Both the position numbers and the translations under genes were made by a program. The notes under the pieces were generated by a model that searched no databases, was not told the origin of the DNA, and was given only the letters and a program-made list of their open reading frames with translations. A DNA stretch of 64,000 nucleotides from Terebella lapidaria. Its lineage: Eukaryota; Annelida; Polychaeta; Terebellida; Terebellidae. Below are positions 62,092 through 64,000 of the stretch, piece by piece. The stretch covers positions 18,575,170 to 18,639,169 of the forward strand of contig OX424569.1 in NCBI GenBank assembly GCA_949152475.1, given 5' to 3'. Each line of letters begins with the position of its first letter. Within the stretch, counting starts at the first letter, position 1.

Positions 62092-64000
62092 ATAAAATCT
62101 CTATTCAACAGAACCTTCTCCTTGTTGACTCCAATAATAAATGTAATCCTCGACTTAACTATTTCCATGGTGATGATAGATTTAAACAGTCATAAAATCT
62201 TTACTGAACAGAACCTTTAAATCTTTTTAGGCCCAATGTTTCATGTTTTAACTAATTTTACTGTGGTCAATCTAGTGGGGACAGCACTTATTTCTAGGTT
62301 GGAGAGCCAATGCTGGGGCTATGGTCAATCGGACCCAGACAAGAATGTGGAAAACGATTGCAAATCCATAATATCCACCAAACAAATGATATGGACCATG
62401 TACTAGATTTATAGTGATTTTTGGCACAGTCATTACATGGAAATTATATACAACTATCATTGTATAGAAATTTCAGCAGTGTCGTCTGTTGACACCTATG
62501 CCTTAGGGGTATGTCAAACATAATAGGTCTATCTTTGATGCTCTTGATTGCAGCAAGTTGGTATTAGAAATTTATTCCTTAAAGGATTCTGCTGACATCT
62601 GTATGAAGACAGAATGTGTGATTATTTTATCAGAAACTCTTCAACTGCAAAATTGAAACACCAGGCTTTGTTTGGCTATCAAAACTGCAAAAAGTTGAAG
62701 CCACCAAAAATTCCTTTCTCACAATACTCATGGCTATATCAATGTCTCATTTTATCATTGCTAAGACCGATCTACATGTAATCTTGTGAAACAAATTCAT
62801 CTTTTCTCGACTCGGTTTACACTGACATAATCATGGGGTCAGAAAAACACACGTTAATTTAGCAATCATTTATTTTTGCTATTAAATTGGTATTAACCAA
62901 GTATTTTACTACATTCTACATAAATATGTAATATTAATATAGCAGCACTGATAAAATTACCATCACGTCACAATACATAAACACAAAATATATATGTATA
63001 GCAGAATATATCCATACAATATAAAATATACTTGTTCTGTAAGGTTTTCGATGTTAGATCTACAATAACATTTTGTTGTGCATAATATCATACAAAATTT
63101 AGCAAGTAGAAGGGCTGAATCTGTCATTCTAGCCAATAGCAGCGCGGCAAATAAAAACCACTTGCTACAGGACATTCATATACATGACACAGGGGTATAT
63201 CTAAGCTTCACTGCAAACAACACTACCAGTTATAAATGTACTTCCTTATTTAATTGTAAGCACCATCTTGACGTTTGAAATTCAACTGATATTTGTTTCC
63301 TCAAGTTTGAATACACTGGTAAATCAGACATGTAAGATTCTTGACTGCTTAACACCGAAACATTTACCAAATACCATTGTCAGTAAATGCAAGTTATATA
63401 TCAAACAACATTACAACAATGAAATGCAGAAAACTGCATTTGTAAAACAAAGTTTAGTTTATCTACATCCAATCTCCCTAACAAATCACAAACAATAACA
63501 TAATATCCACAACATTTCACATAACCATCGTTGTTGTACAACTGACAACTGCTTTGCTAAAAGCTGCTGCAGTGTTTCTGCGAGCTACCTCCATACACCA
63601 TGTACACCTCACTTCCGTTACGTGCCTCAATACTGACAAATATACACACACTCGGGGTATGTGTCTCACAGACACACAGTTGATGTCCGTGTACAGGTCC
63701 ATGTCACCTCCCGAACAAAACTAACAAACTGAAACATCAGCTTCAGTTTTACTGAAAGTAAATCATGATTTATAGAAAACTTTTGATACAATGTACACAC
63801 CATGTCTTGTCTAGAAGGGAAAATTTATCTGAATATTTTTTTAAAGTGCACTGTGGATACATTTACTAAGTATGACTTACTAGTAGGTTACTATTTGTTG
63901 TATCACACACATTTTAAAAGAGATTTAGCAAATTACCGCAGGTATTAGCCTCAGCTTGCATTAACTTGAAATATGCTTCTGATTTTCCAAGACATGATTC
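62092..64000. other. Non-coding AT-rich sequence
   Basis: I see no exon, RNA gene or clear repeat. Small open frames on both strands have no recognisable domain. It may be a long intron of the multi-EGF gene or intergenic DNA. Confidence 0.4.

Noticed and set aside
60873..64000. Further 5' exons or signal-peptide exon of the EGF gene
   Set aside because: I searched the minus strand for EGF cysteine spacing and for a hydrophobic start followed by a donor and found no convincing candidate.

Overview
The window is eukaryotic nuclear DNA from an invertebrate animal, probably marine. The signs are GT-AG introns, two multi-exon animal genes, a DIRS retrotransposon and many non-autonomous elements carrying internal minisatellites. 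I cannot decide between lancelet, hemichordate, mollusc or another group from sequence alone.

Layout. Positions 1-18,150 hold no convincing gene. They are a patchwork of transposable elements: two families with subterminal hairpins (called A and B here, with internal arrays of 147-148 bp and 134 bp units), TIR elements and foldback elements. Positions 18,154-24,116 (+) hold a complete 12-exon gene for aspartyl/asparaginyl beta-hydroxylase (ASPH), with membrane anchor, Ser/Pro-rich stalk, TPR region and 2-oxoglutarate dioxygenase domain. Positions 24,802-28,560 hold a second family A element and a satellite. A 206 bp hairpin MITE at 29,124-29,329 is followed by a nearly complete DIRS-type tyrosine-recombinase retrotransposon (29,400-38,482) with inverted terminal repeats, an internal complementary region, gag-like ORFs, RT-RNase H and tyrosine recombinase; a family B element sits inside it. 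A third family A copy (38,643-40,580, minus) is split by another family B element.

Positions 41,035-60,872 (-) are the 3' part of a giant secreted protein gene. I resolve 70 exons, almost all one EGF-like domain per exon with phase 1 introns, giving 70 EGF domains. They are followed by what looks like a Ly6/uPAR three-finger domain and a Cys-rich tail. The 5' end lies beyond position 60,872, probably outside the window. Positions 60,873-64,000 show no exon I can recognise, only one foldback repeat.

How the genes may connect: ASPH hydroxylates Asp/Asn in EGF domains that match C-x-[DN]-x4-[YF]-x-C-x-C. By my reading 39 of the 70 EGF domains encoded 17 kb away match it. Enzyme and likely substrate are therefore neighbours. 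Whether this is more than chance is the most interesting question in the window. The second theme is repeated nesting of elements, which lets family boundaries be read directly.
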